38,349 nt of DNA. It comes from a virus. How positions within the stretch are numbered: the first letter of the stretch is position 1; each line of letters begins with the position of its first letter. The DNA lies in the IMG/VR virus record IMGVR_UViG_3300017744_000041, positions 1 to 38,349 of that record; one strand, 5' to 3'. The notes under the pieces are model-generated. The model made no database searches. It was not told the origin of the DNA and saw nothing but the letters and a program-made list of their open reading frames with translations. This document shows, in pieces, positions 29,846 through 38,349 of the stretch. The position numbers and the translations under genes are program-made.

Positions 29846-31994
29846 ACAACCAATACAAGATTTACAGGGATATGGCGAAGTCTCTAAGCCCGCAGCTACC
29901 CCAGTAGACACCTATACAGGCACAATTGCCGCCCCCCAACAAAGCTCTGCACAGCAGTTAGCAAGTGCTTTAGGAACTATGTCTAATCAAGCGGCTAAAC
30001 TTTACCAACAACAAAAGGCTAATGAGCTAAAAGAAGAGAAAGAATTACAGGAGCAACGAGTAGGTAGTTATATTGCGGGGTTCAAAGCTACAGAAGACAA
30101 CCCAACGCTGGACGTAGGGGATGTACAAGGGCTTGCCCCAGATGTAGCCCTTTCTGTTATCGGGGGTCTAGTAGAGACGGATTACTATCAATCATACTAT
30201 GCAACCTCACTAAACTTTTTCAGCAACTTACCTGAATCAGTAAAGCATGACCCTGAAAAATTAAGAACAGCCTACAATGGGCTTGTCGTACAGGGGGACA
30301 GAGAGGTACAGGGAGACTTCGCTAAAGCTGGGTTCTTTAAAGGTGTAAAACACGCCTTTAATACAACACTGACAAGCAATCAAGGGGAACTTCAAAAACT
30401 TCAGACAGGTAAACATGAGAAAACTTCTTATGGAATGCTTTACACAATCTATAGTAGAAGTGGTGATTTATCAAAACCCGAAAACCTTGATAACTTTAAG
30501 CAAGGCATAATCGACCAAGACACTCTTTATATAGGAACAGACGAGGTTGCAGGTATTTCTCCTTACAAAGACCGCGCAAAAGAAAAGGTGTTACTAAGAA
30601 CAAATATAGAAAGATTAGTTAAACAATACCCAGAACAAGGGCTAGAGATATTAAATGCTTTTGAAACTCTACCTTGGGAGGGTGACGAAACTACTGAGCC
30701 TTTTGTTTACGGTTTGCGAGAGCAAGTAGTAAAGAGATTAACAGACAAACTTGAAGTAAATAACGCACAGACAAAAGCCGCAATAAACGCAGGTATAGTT
30801 GATGCGCGTGTAAATATTCGCAACATGCGGGCAGAAGGCGATACAAAGGGGTTACGGGAAATAGCATTTGGTGTAATACCTGATACCTTAACTGAAGCTG
30901 AAATGGCGTTAGCTATGGAGAGTCAGGATAAGGCTTTATTAGCTTTATCTGCTGATGTTGTGTCTTCGCGTGTAAGCGACCAAAACAAAAATGCTTTATT
31001 CACTAAACTTTCTACAGCGGCATATACAAAAGATTTTACTTTCTTAGGCTTTAAGGAAGGTGAAGTCCCTAGTGTAATAGAACTCCAAGATGCGATTTAT
31101 AAGCAGGGGGATATAAACTTCTCTGAGCAAAGCACACTAGCTACAAACATGGAGAAAATACTACAGGGATACGCGTCAATAGACTTAACTAAAGCACGTT
31201 CACAGATAGAGAGAACTCAGTCAGTCGCTTTATCTTCATACGACCTACCGCAATTCCGAGGCTTAGACCCTGCTGGTTTAATGACGGATGCTTACGTTGA
31301 CTCAATGAGAGCGCAGTTGGATAACCACTATACAGATTTAGACAGTGCAGGACAGCCTTCACCTGAAAAGTTATTAGAGTTTCAAACTAATGCTAACAAT
31401 GCGGTTATGGCTGTTAAGCAAGACTTAGATGCACTGAGACGGGCTAGAGAAGGTACAGGACAAGCGGAGCAAATACTAGGTAACTTAATTGATACACCTG
31501 AAGTTGAATCTACTACTGTGGAAATAGGTGATACCAAGTTTGACGATGATAAAAATCCAATAGCTAAAGTAGTTGGCTTTGATGAATCAGGCTTACCCGT
31601 TTATGAGCCTATAGAAGTTGAAGAAGACCCTTACGAAGTGACTAGTGAAGGAGACGCTTTGAAAGGTGACGCAAGGCAACAAAAAGCTCAGGCTAAAAGG
31701 AACAAGAAGGCTAAACAAAGTGTTAGCAATATCTTTAACGAAGAGACAGCTACTTTTGATTTAACTGAAGACACCTTCAGTACCTTAACTAAGCTAGTAG
31801 AAGGACGTTACAAACGAGCTTCTAAGAGAAGGCAGACCGTCTCAGAAGATTCCGTTATGGAAATGGTACTTGACCAGCTTGGTTTAGATGGTGTTTCGGA
31901 CTTTGAGTATGGTGGTATCTTTGGCGATGATGCTGATACAGCAGGTGAAATTGCAATTAAGAAGATTGTTGATTCCTTAATGGAGAACAGATAG
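29838..31994 (+). CDS. Internal virion protein C (T7 gp15-like)
   Basis: 718 aa from the ATG at 29838, chosen for GGGAGGG upstream and the ATGGCTAG overlap; an in-frame start at 29811 lies deep in the previous gene. T7 gp15 is 747 aa. Pro/Gln-rich N-terminus (MARQPIQDLQGYGEVSKPAA), then mostly helix throughout with no enzymatic motif, and an acidic segment with VEEDPYEVTSEGD. In T7 gp15 forms part of the ejected periplasmic tube with gp16. Assigned by position, size and helical content. Confidence 0.85.
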   Translation: MARQPIQDLQGYGEVSKPAATPVDTYTGTIAAPQQSSAQQLASALGTMSNQAAKLYQQQKANELKEEKELQEQRVGSYIAGFKATEDNPTLDVGDVQGLAPDVALSVIGGLVETDYYQSYYATSLNFFSNLPESVKHDPEKLRTAYNGLVVQGDREVQGDFAKAGFFKGVKHAFNTTLTSNQGELQKLQTGKHEKTSYGMLYTIYSRSGDLSKPENLDNFKQGIIDQDTLYIGTDEVAGISPYKDRAKEKVLLRTNIERLVKQYPEQGLEILNAFETLPWEGDETTEPFVYGLREQVVKRLTDKLEVNNAQTKAAINAGIVDARVNIRNMRAEGDTKGLREIAFGVIPDTLTEAEMALAMESQDKALLALSADVVSSRVSDQNKNALFTKLSTAAYTKDFTFLGFKEGEVPSVIELQDAIYKQGDINFSEQSTLATNMEKILQGYASIDLTKARSQIERTQSVALSSYDLPQFRGLDPAGLMTDAYVDSMRAQLDNHYTDLDSAGQPSPEKLLEFQTNANNAVMAVKQDLDALRRAREGTGQAEQILGNLIDTPEVESTTVEIGDTKFDDDKNPIAKVVGFDESGLPVYEPIEVEEDPYEVTSEGDALKGDARQQKAQAKRNKKAKQSVSNIFNEETATFDLTEDTFSTLTKLVEGRYKRASKRRQTVSEDSVMEMVLDQLGLDGVSDFEYGGIFGDDADTAGEIAIKKIVDSLMENR

Positions 31995-32003
31995 GAGATT
32001 AGT

Positions 32004-35000
32004 ATGAGCCGTTATGAAGAGTGGCTTAAACAGCAACAGGCTAAAGATAGGGGCTTGCAGTCTACGCAAGCTCCCTCTGGCTTCAATGCCACCTACCAAG
32101 ACGAAGAAGGCTCCATATATGATGAAGACTTAGTATTGGACAGGAACTTTCAGAAAGCATCAAAGATTGCCTATGAGATGAACAACAGCACTGAGGCTGA
32201 ATTACTAACCTCAGAGCAATATGCTAAGTGGGGTATCGAACACATGGGCTGGTTCAACTGGAACCTACCTAAGATGACACTTGATGCCTCAAGAATCACT
32301 AATGCTACAGATGAGCAGAAGAGAGCTTTTCTTTACATGATGGATTCCTATGAAGACTTAGGGATGTCGTGGAAAGGAACAGGGAGATTCTTTAAGGGAG
32401 TCCTAGCAGACCCTACTACATACATTGGTCTCAGTACATTTGGACTAGGGGCTGTAGGTGGAGCCGCAGGTAAACAAGCAACTAAGCAAGGTATCAAAGA
32501 GTTACTTAAACAGTCTACTAGAGGCGGTGTCATTGCTGGTGTTGAAGCAGGTGTATATACAGCCGCAGATGACATCAATAGGCAGGTAGTTGAAACCGCT
32601 GTGTCTGGTGAAGACATTGACTTTGGCAGAGTAGCCAAAGCTGGAGCTATTGGTGTAGGAGCAGGTTTTGCTTTTGGTACAGGAGTTACTGCATTTGCTA
32701 AGAAGCTAAAAGGTAAAACTACAAAAGAAATTGCAGAAGAAGTAGATGAGCAAAAACAAATAGACGAATTAGTAGACCTTGATGCTGTAGTTGTAGCAGA
32801 CCCCGAATCTACTATAGGGCGGGTGCAGGGTGCTTTGGCTAAAGTTGTTAAAGCTGTAAAGAAGACTGCGCCTGTTGGTAAGTCTGTAGCTGTTGGAGAA
32901 GACAACGTACAGAACATGGAGGAGCTAGTAGCTTCGGTTGAGCCAATCAAACAGCTTCTTAAAGATGCTTCAATAGAAAGCCCAGATGACTTAGTTAAGT
33001 TTCTTGAACGGCAGAACCTAACTGACGAACAGGCTCAAGTATTAGAAGTCTCTACTACTCAGACAGTTACCCTCCTTAAAACAAGAGTTTCTAACTTACT
33101 TAAAAAACAAAAGGAACTTGAAGGAGACGAAGCTAAGGCGATTGCTGACCAGATAGACGAAGTTGAAAAAGTCATTATACCTCTTGATGAGCTTGATATG
33201 GCGATGTCTACAAAGACTGGGCGTAGGCTACGTCAAAGACAAGAGGGATTTAACACTGGTAAGGTGCGTGGGGAAACCATAGCAACCTTGGAAAAAAGCG
33301 GTTTATCTCGCTCTGAAGCCGAAAGAAAATGGGAAGCTATCTTTTCTGAAAAGTTAATTAAAAAGGAAAGAGAAGCGGAGATGAGAGGGTTTAATGAAAA
33401 GATTGAAGCCGCAAGAAAAAGCGGTGATATGTCTGAGTACATTAAACTTAGAGGTGAGAAGAAAGCTAAAGTAGCTGAGTTTAAAGAAGAGGTACTGAGA
33501 GAAGAACAGAACCCAATCTATCGGGCTATTAACAAGCCAATTAATGTTATCAATAAGATTGTTATTGGTTTCGTATTCTCTCCTGCAACTCTGATTGTAA
33601 ACCTTGTGCCATCTGTAGCTAAGACTTTATACAAGCCAGCGTTAAACAATTTGATGGCTGACGGTCTTACCAAGAAAACCTACAGACAAACTATGGCTGA
33701 GTATTCAGCTATGAAGTCTAACATTGGTTCCGCATTTAACATGGCTAAAGCCGCATGGCGTTATCAACGCTCAGGGCTTACAGGGGATACCGCACGTTTC
33801 CTAGAAGACCAAGCACCGTTACCAGATAAGTTTGGTGGGCAAGTCTTTGGGTTCTTCCCTAGAGCATTGCTTGCTACGGATGCTTTCTTTGAGAACATTA
33901 ACTACAGAGGTTTTGCTGTAGGTGATGCTACGGGCAGGGCTTATGAAGAAGCCGCTGAGTTGGTAGGCAAGGGTAAGTTAAAAGAAGATGAAGTCGATGG
34001 CTTTATTGAGAAGAAAGTTAAGGAAGCAGTAGACAACGCATACACTGCTGACGAAAACGCAATCGACATCCTAGAAGCCACAGCGATAACTAAAGGCTTA
34101 AAAGGTAAGAAGCGTGAGAACTTTATCCTGAGTGAGCTAGAGAATAACCAAGAGCTTTTCATCAAGGCTACAAATGATGACGGTAAGGACTATGTTCAGG
34201 ACTTACTATTCAAGCGTGACTTCTCTGGACAAGGGGCGGCTTCTCAGTTAGCCAGAGGCTACGAGCAGTTTGTAAACAAACACCCTGCTATGCGATTAAT
34301 GGGGCAGTTGTTCTTCCGTACACCTGTGCGTGTATTTGAGGAAGGCATAAGAATGACTCCAATGCTTAACCTAGTCTCTCCTAAGTTTATGCGAGACCTT
34401 AAAGGTGGGAAGGATGTACCAAAGATGCGGCACATAAGGGCGCAGGGCGAAGCAATGATGGGCTACGCAATCGCTGGCTCAGTTATGTCCTTGTATGCCA
34501 CAGGTAACATCACAGGCTCTATGGGGACTAACTACAAGCAGACCCGTCAAGGCGAGAACACAGGTGAACTAGAGCCTTACACAATTAAATTTAGTGATGG
34601 CAGTACGTTCAACTATCGTAACTTTGACCCTTTCTCTACACCTATAAAGATTATCGTTAATGCTTTGGAAAGAGCAGAGATGTTAGCTTACAGAGAAGAG
34701 CAGGGTGAACGTGTTGATAAGTCTGCTATGGATAGTGTCCAGGCTTGGATAGCTGTGGCTACTGGTTCTATCGCAACCTCTATTCGTGACGCTAACCTTG
34801 CCTCTGGTGTGGATGCTGTAGCTGACTTATGGGAAGACTTACAAGAAGAAGATTCTGACCAACTAGTTAAGTTTGTGGGCAGAAAAGCACAGATGTTCTT
34901 ACCTAATACCTATTACAAAATACAGATGCTTGACGATGGGTTTTTTGGTGACCCTGTTACTATGGAGCAATTCCTAAGACAGCGCATCAATCCTCAAGAC

Positions 35001-35522
35001 CCTAAAGTGCCTAAGAGACATTCAGCACTGGGTAGAGTTATTGAGAATCCAAACGGTTGGGCAGGGCTTCTTTACTTCAATACTACAACACTTGAGGAGC
35101 GTAAAGGTGACGTTCCTGAGAAAGTATATGAGGTTGAGAAGCACTTATACAAATTAGCTGTGGTTGGTGATACGCACTTTACTGCGCCATACAAAGTAGA
35201 CACATACTTTGGCGATAGAGACCTTCGCTCTGTTTATACAGCAGACGGAGAAGAAACTCTCTATAGTCGCTGGATGCGCTACTACTATGAGTCAGGTGTA
35301 ATTGACGAATTATATGGTCAAATAGGCTTGCCAATGGGTACTGCATCAACAGTTGGATTAGCTGAAAAGATGGCAAGAGAAACCATAAACAAGTATAGAA
35401 ACCTCGCTTTTGAGATGTTGTATTATGAAGAAGCGGGTATACAGCAACAATACGATGTCCTCAGAGGAAGAAGAGTGAGGGCAGAAGCAGGACTCACAAC
35501 CACTGAGAATACACCATTTTAA
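32004..35522 (+). CDS. Internal virion protein D (T7 gp16-like), without visible transglycosylase
   Basis: 1172 aa; T7 gp16 is 1318. It starts MSRYEEWLKQQQAKDRGLQ. Hydrophobic Gly-rich stretches lie near residues 140-165 and 205-230 (GAIGVGAGFAFGTGV), and a membrane-like segment lies near 520-540 (VIGFVFSPATLIVNLVPSVA). The C-terminal half is large and helical. T7 gp16 begins with a lytic transglycosylase domain that opens the cell wall. I see no such motif (E-S-x-F/N, GxMQ) at the start here. It should be ejected and form the DNA channel across the envelope. Confidence 0.85.
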   Translation: MSRYEEWLKQQQAKDRGLQSTQAPSGFNATYQDEEGSIYDEDLVLDRNFQKASKIAYEMNNSTEAELLTSEQYAKWGIEHMGWFNWNLPKMTLDASRITNATDEQKRAFLYMMDSYEDLGMSWKGTGRFFKGVLADPTTYIGLSTFGLGAVGGAAGKQATKQGIKELLKQSTRGGVIAGVEAGVYTAADDINRQVVETAVSGEDIDFGRVAKAGAIGVGAGFAFGTGVTAFAKKLKGKTTKEIAEEVDEQKQIDELVDLDAVVVADPESTIGRVQGALAKVVKAVKKTAPVGKSVAVGEDNVQNMEELVASVEPIKQLLKDASIESPDDLVKFLERQNLTDEQAQVLEVSTTQTVTLLKTRVSNLLKKQKELEGDEAKAIADQIDEVEKVIIPLDELDMAMSTKTGRRLRQRQEGFNTGKVRGETIATLEKSGLSRSEAERKWEAIFSEKLIKKEREAEMRGFNEKIEAARKSGDMSEYIKLRGEKKAKVAEFKEEVLREEQNPIYRAINKPINVINKIVIGFVFSPATLIVNLVPSVAKTLYKPALNNLMADGLTKKTYRQTMAEYSAMKSNIGSAFNMAKAAWRYQRSGLTGDTARFLEDQAPLPDKFGGQVFGFFPRALLATDAFFENINYRGFAVGDATGRAYEEAAELVGKGKLKEDEVDGFIEKKVKEAVDNAYTADENAIDILEATAITKGLKGKKRENFILSELENNQELFIKATNDDGKDYVQDLLFKRDFSGQGAASQLARGYEQFVNKHPAMRLMGQLFFRTPVRVFEEGIRMTPMLNLVSPKFMRDLKGGKDVPKMRHIRAQGEAMMGYAIAGSVMSLYATGNITGSMGTNYKQTRQGENTGELEPYTIKFSDGSTFNYRNFDPFSTPIKIIVNALERAEMLAYREEQGERVDKSAMDSVQAWIAVATGSIATSIRDANLASGVDAVADLWEDLQEEDSDQLVKFVGRKAQMFLPNTYYKIQMLDDGFFGDPVTMEQFLRQRINPQDPKVPKRHSALGRVIENPNGWAGLLYFNTTTLEERKGDVPEKVYEVEKHLYKLAVVGDTHFTAPYKVDTYFGDRDLRSVYTADGEETLYSRWMRYYYESGVIDELYGQIGLPMGTASTVGLAEKMARETINKYRNLAFEMLYYEEAGIQQQYDVLRGRRVRAEAGLTTTENTPF

Positions 35523-35540
35523 TATTGGGAACTAAAAACT

Positions 35541-38349
35541 ATGTCTTATGCACTTACTAGACTTACAGGTGACGGTAGTACACAGACGTTTACTATCGGA
35601 TTTGCCTACAGGGACAAAGCAGATATTGTAGTCACATTAGATGGACAGGCTCAAAACCTAACCGAGCATTATACTTTTCAGAGTAATCCTCAAATAACAT
35701 TTAATACTGCTCCAGCTAACAACGCTGCAATCGTAATCCGTAGGTCTACTAGTCAAACCTCTAGGCTAGTAGATTACGTCTCTGGGTCTGTGTTCAGAGA
35801 ATCCGACTTGGACACTGATAGCACACAGGGGTTCTTCATGGCGCAAGAGTCTATTGATATTGCTAATGACTCTATTACTAAGAATGCCTTGAATGTATAT
35901 GATGCTGAAAATGTGCGTGTTACAAACGTAGCTGAACCTACAGCTTCATCCGATGCGGCTACAAAAAGCTATGTCCAGACGTTTGCTAACAACTATAACA
36001 GCAGATACTACGGACAATCGGCAACTGCACCTACTGACCCTACGCCCACTGAAGGTGACTTATGGTGGGATAGTGCCAACAACCTGATGAAGGTACATAA
36101 TGGTACAGGGTGGCAAGATGCTACATCAAGAATAGCAAATACGTCTAATCGTGTAGTTTATACTGTAGGCACAGTATCAGGGACATACACAGGGTCAACT
36201 ACAACATTCCCTGCTACATACGATGCAGGTTTTGTAGATGTGTTTCTGAATGGTTCTAAGTTAATACATGGAACAGACTTTACTGCGACCAATGGCACTT
36301 CTGTAGTGCTATCCACTGCGGCATCTACTGGTGACAAGGTGGACATAGTAGCTCAGGGAGCCGCAGTATTAACTGAGACTAACTTCCTGCCTTTATCTGG
36401 TGGTACTCTTACAGGTGACGTTGAGTTTGGAGCAAATAAAGCTAAGTTTGTAACTTTAGAAATGTACAACACTATAGGCTTTAACAGTATTATTGAAGAA
36501 ACAGGTGCAGGAAATCTTTATATTCGAGGGGCTGATTTACGTTTTCAGGCTCCTAACAACGAAGATATTATTAAAGGTGTAGCTGATGGTGGTGTTACCC
36601 TTTACTTCAATAACAACCCTAAATTAGAAACAACTAATGCGGGTATAACTGTTACAGGGGCATTAACTGCTACAGGTTATAATGATACTAACTGGAACAC
36701 AGCTTACAGTTGGGGCAATCATGCAAGTGCTGGTTATCTCACAGCTATGCCTTCTAGTTACAATAACTCGAACTGGGATACTGCTTATAACAACCACATT
36801 ACAGGGGTTAATTATACTTCTGGCAACAATACCCTAACCCTTACACAGCAAGATGGTGACACATTAACTACTACTATTAATGCAAGTGGCTCATCACAAT
36901 GGACTACCAATGGCTCTAACATTCACTATAGCTCAGGCAATGTAGGTATAAACAAAACTAACCCTACATCACAATTAGATATTAAAGGTTCAGGTGGTGA
37001 CACTTCTGGGTTTGCAGTAAGAAATACAAATGAAATAGTAAAAGGGTACTTTGGAAGCGACAATGCTAATGCTGATTTTCTACTAACCTATGTAGGTTCT
37101 AACAGTGCTGAACTTAAACTAAAGCATAATGGCAATGTGCATCTTTGTGAAACTTCAGGTAACGTAGGTATAGGTACTAGTAGTCCAGTTAGTAAATTAC
37201 AAGTCAACGGGACTATCTTTTCAGAGGGTGGTACTTTTGATGCGCCTGACGATGGTGTAGACCCAAGTGGTTCAGATAACGCTAATAATGTTGCTTTTGT
37301 AATGCCAAGAGGCGAAAAGATAGCTTTTTATAATGACGGTTTTGTCCGTAATTTAATTAAAACAGACAGCAATGGTGTTATTGATATTGGGCAGGTTAAT
37401 ACAAGCTATATTACAGCTATAAAATTAAACTGTGGTGCGGCAGGTGATGTTGAAATAAAGAACACTGCGGGTGATGCAGGGTTGTTAGTAGAGGGCAAAG
37501 TAGGTATTGGTACTGATAGTCCTGCTGAAGAACTACATATATCTGCCGCTATACCTAAAGTTCGTCTACAAGATTCTGATGGTACTAATCAGTATGGTGA
37601 GTTTTTTCACTCAAACGGCACAACAGCTTTAATATCTAGAAATAATACTGATGACGGTACTATAGTTTTTCAAAAGTATGATGGAACTACTGTAGATGAA
37701 ACCATGCGTATTAACTCAGCGGGTAACGTAGGCATAGGTACTTCTAGTCCTGATGCTATTGTTCATGCCCAGAAAGCTACCGCAGGTGGTGATTCGGCTG
37801 TCATAGTTGAAAACAGTGGGCAATCTGGAACAAGCACAGCTTCTTTAGTCTTTGCGGGCAACGGTGGAGCAGGTCAGGAAAAAGCCAGAATTAAATCAGC
37901 AGTCTATGGTGATGGTTACATGGCTTTCCACACAAATGATGATACTGAAAAGATGCGTATTGACTCATCAGGCAAAGTAGGTATTGGTACTTCTAGTCCT
38001 GATGATGTAGGCTCGTCAAAAACACTACACATCAATGACGACACACATGGTGGTGCTATACGATTATCAGAAGGTGGAACTAACAACGCCTTTATATCTT
38101 ATGACCATCCTACTGGTATGCGTATACAGTCAATAGATACTATTTCTCTAAAGACTGCTAACACAGAACGTATGCGTATAGACTCATCAGGCAACGTATT
38201 GGTGGGTAAGATTGCGGCTTCTACAACAAACACTGTAGGGCATGAGTTAGATGTTGATGGTCATGCGGAACATGTCATTAACGGAACTACCACAGCAAAC
38301 GCATTAATGCTAAATCGCAAAAACACTGATGGTGGATTAATAGATTTTC
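35541..38349 (+). CDS. Tail fibre protein, N-terminal part (runs off the window end)
   Basis: Open from the ATG at 35541 to the last base (936 complete codons). The first 150 residues are the T7 tail-fibre attachment domain: MSYALTRLTGDGSTQTFTIG, AAIVIRRSTSQTSRLVDYVS, DLDTDSTQGFFMAQESIDIA. They dock the fibre onto the gp11/gp12 tail. Next is PTEGDLWWDSANNLMKVHNG, then a linker (FLPLSGGTLTGDV). Many copies of the RIDSSGNVGIGTSSP type repeat follow, likely a trimeric beta-rich shaft. The tip and S74 chaperone are at 1-1068. Together they exceed 1290 residues, far longer than T7 gp17 (553). Host range will depend on the distal part. Confidence 0.93.
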   Translation, partial: MSYALTRLTGDGSTQTFTIGFAYRDKADIVVTLDGQAQNLTEHYTFQSNPQITFNTAPANNAAIVIRRSTSQTSRLVDYVSGSVFRESDLDTDSTQGFFMAQESIDIANDSITKNALNVYDAENVRVTNVAEPTASSDAATKSYVQTFANNYNSRYYGQSATAPTDPTPTEGDLWWDSANNLMKVHNGTGWQDATSRIANTSNRVVYTVGTVSGTYTGSTTTFPATYDAGFVDVFLNGSKLIHGTDFTATNGTSVVLSTAASTGDKVDIVAQGAAVLTETNFLPLSGGTLTGDVEFGANKAKFVTLEMYNTIGFNSIIEETGAGNLYIRGADLRFQAPNNEDIIKGVADGGVTLYFNNNPKLETTNAGITVTGALTATGYNDTNWNTAYSWGNHASAGYLTAMPSSYNNSNWDTAYNNHITGVNYTSGNNTLTLTQQDGDTLTTTINASGSSQWTTNGSNIHYSSGNVGINKTNPTSQLDIKGSGGDTSGFAVRNTNEIVKGYFGSDNANADFLLTYVGSNSAELKLKHNGNVHLCETSGNVGIGTSSPVSKLQVNGTIFSEGGTFDAPDDGVDPSGSDNANNVAFVMPRGEKIAFYNDGFVRNLIKTDSNGVIDIGQVNTSYITAIKLNCGAAGDVEIKNTAGDAGLLVEGKVGIGTDSPAEELHISAAIPKVRLQDSDGTNQYGEFFHSNGTTALISRNNTDDGTIVFQKYDGTTVDETMRINSAGNVGIGTSSPDAIVHAQKATAGGDSAVIVENSGQSGTSTASLVFAGNGGAGQEKARIKSAVYGDGYMAFHTNDDTEKMRIDSSGKVGIGTSSPDDVGSSKTLHINDDTHGGAIRLSEGGTNNAFISYDHPTGMRIQSIDTISLKTANTERMRIDSSGNVLVGKIAASTTNTVGHELDVDGHAEHVINGTTTANALMLNRKNTDGGLIDF
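36931..38210 (+). repeat. Repeated fibre motif SGNVGIGTSSP
   Basis: At least six diverged copies in the shaft, e.g. at 36931, about 37160, 37500, 37720, 37960 and 38175, with DNA such as GGTATAGGTACTAGTAGTCC shared nearly base for base between copies. Two more copies lie at 1-570 of the window. Such repeats allow recombination within the fibre and can break assemblies, which fits the contig ending here. Confidence 0.75.

Noticed and set aside
32348-32950. 200-codon minus-strand frame opposite the gp16-like gene
   Set aside because: Ser/Thr/Ala/Pro-rich antisense of biased codons; every confident gene is on the + strand, and there is no leader or ribosome site.
36310-36323. TATCCACTGCGGCA inside the tail fibre
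   Set aside because: It resembles the early-region motif but codes LSTAAS in a Thr/Ser/Ala-rich protein, lacks the AT-rich follow-up and is far from any gene boundary.

Overview
The window is almost a whole genome of a T7-like podovirus (Autographiviridae type), cut open inside its tail-fibre gene. Every recognised gene is on the + strand. The T7 block order is kept: early region, single-subunit RNA polymerase, DNA replication, head, tail and internal virion proteins, tail fibre, then lysis and packaging. Read as a circle, the natural linear genome probably starts in the non-coding region at about 6.9-7.3 kb and ends after the terminase. The moderately AT-rich sequence, the tail-fibre-distal exported proteins and the integrase resemble marine T7-like phages such as integrase-bearing pelagiphages. 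That comparison is from memory and the host is not established.

Layout. 1-1925: end of the tail fibre with an S74 chaperone, a small DUF7936-like protein and a collar-domain fibre protein. 1944-4487: membrane and exported proteins ending in a 3-TM holin. 4489-6496: small terminase, a 44-aa basic protein and large terminase. 6497-7285: a phage promoter, a duplicated leader, one small gene and a 400-base non-coding region with G/C-run hairpins. 7286-10763: early region of mostly tiny genes, many very acidic, with one HTH regulator and one 253-aa Cys-containing protein. 10836-12394: possible regulators (winged HTH) and a tyrosine integrase. 12597-15008: RNA polymerase. 15089-21738: SSB, endonuclease I, amidase/lysozyme, primase-helicase, DNA polymerase, a possible nuclease, 5'-3' exonuclease and a DUF5664-like protein. 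21764-25863: portal, scaffold and capsid, closed by a strong terminator. 25924-35522: tail tubes A and B and the internal virion proteins. 35541-end: N-terminal 936 residues of the tail fibre.

How it works. Host RNA polymerase probably starts the early genes. The phage RNA polymerase would then use its own promoters. Three near-identical 19-mers (TTAATACCCACCATATWAG) lie exactly where T7 has promoters: before the replication genes, before the head genes and at the right end. A second repeated motif (TATCCACTARGGCA) marks early-region boundaries and is a promoter or an operator. The integrase, the winged-HTH protein and the Cro-like HTH protein suggest this T7-like phage can lysogenise. The least explained parts are the early region with its repeated motif and hairpin modules, and the cluster of acidic mini-proteins, a good place to look for anti-defence functions.
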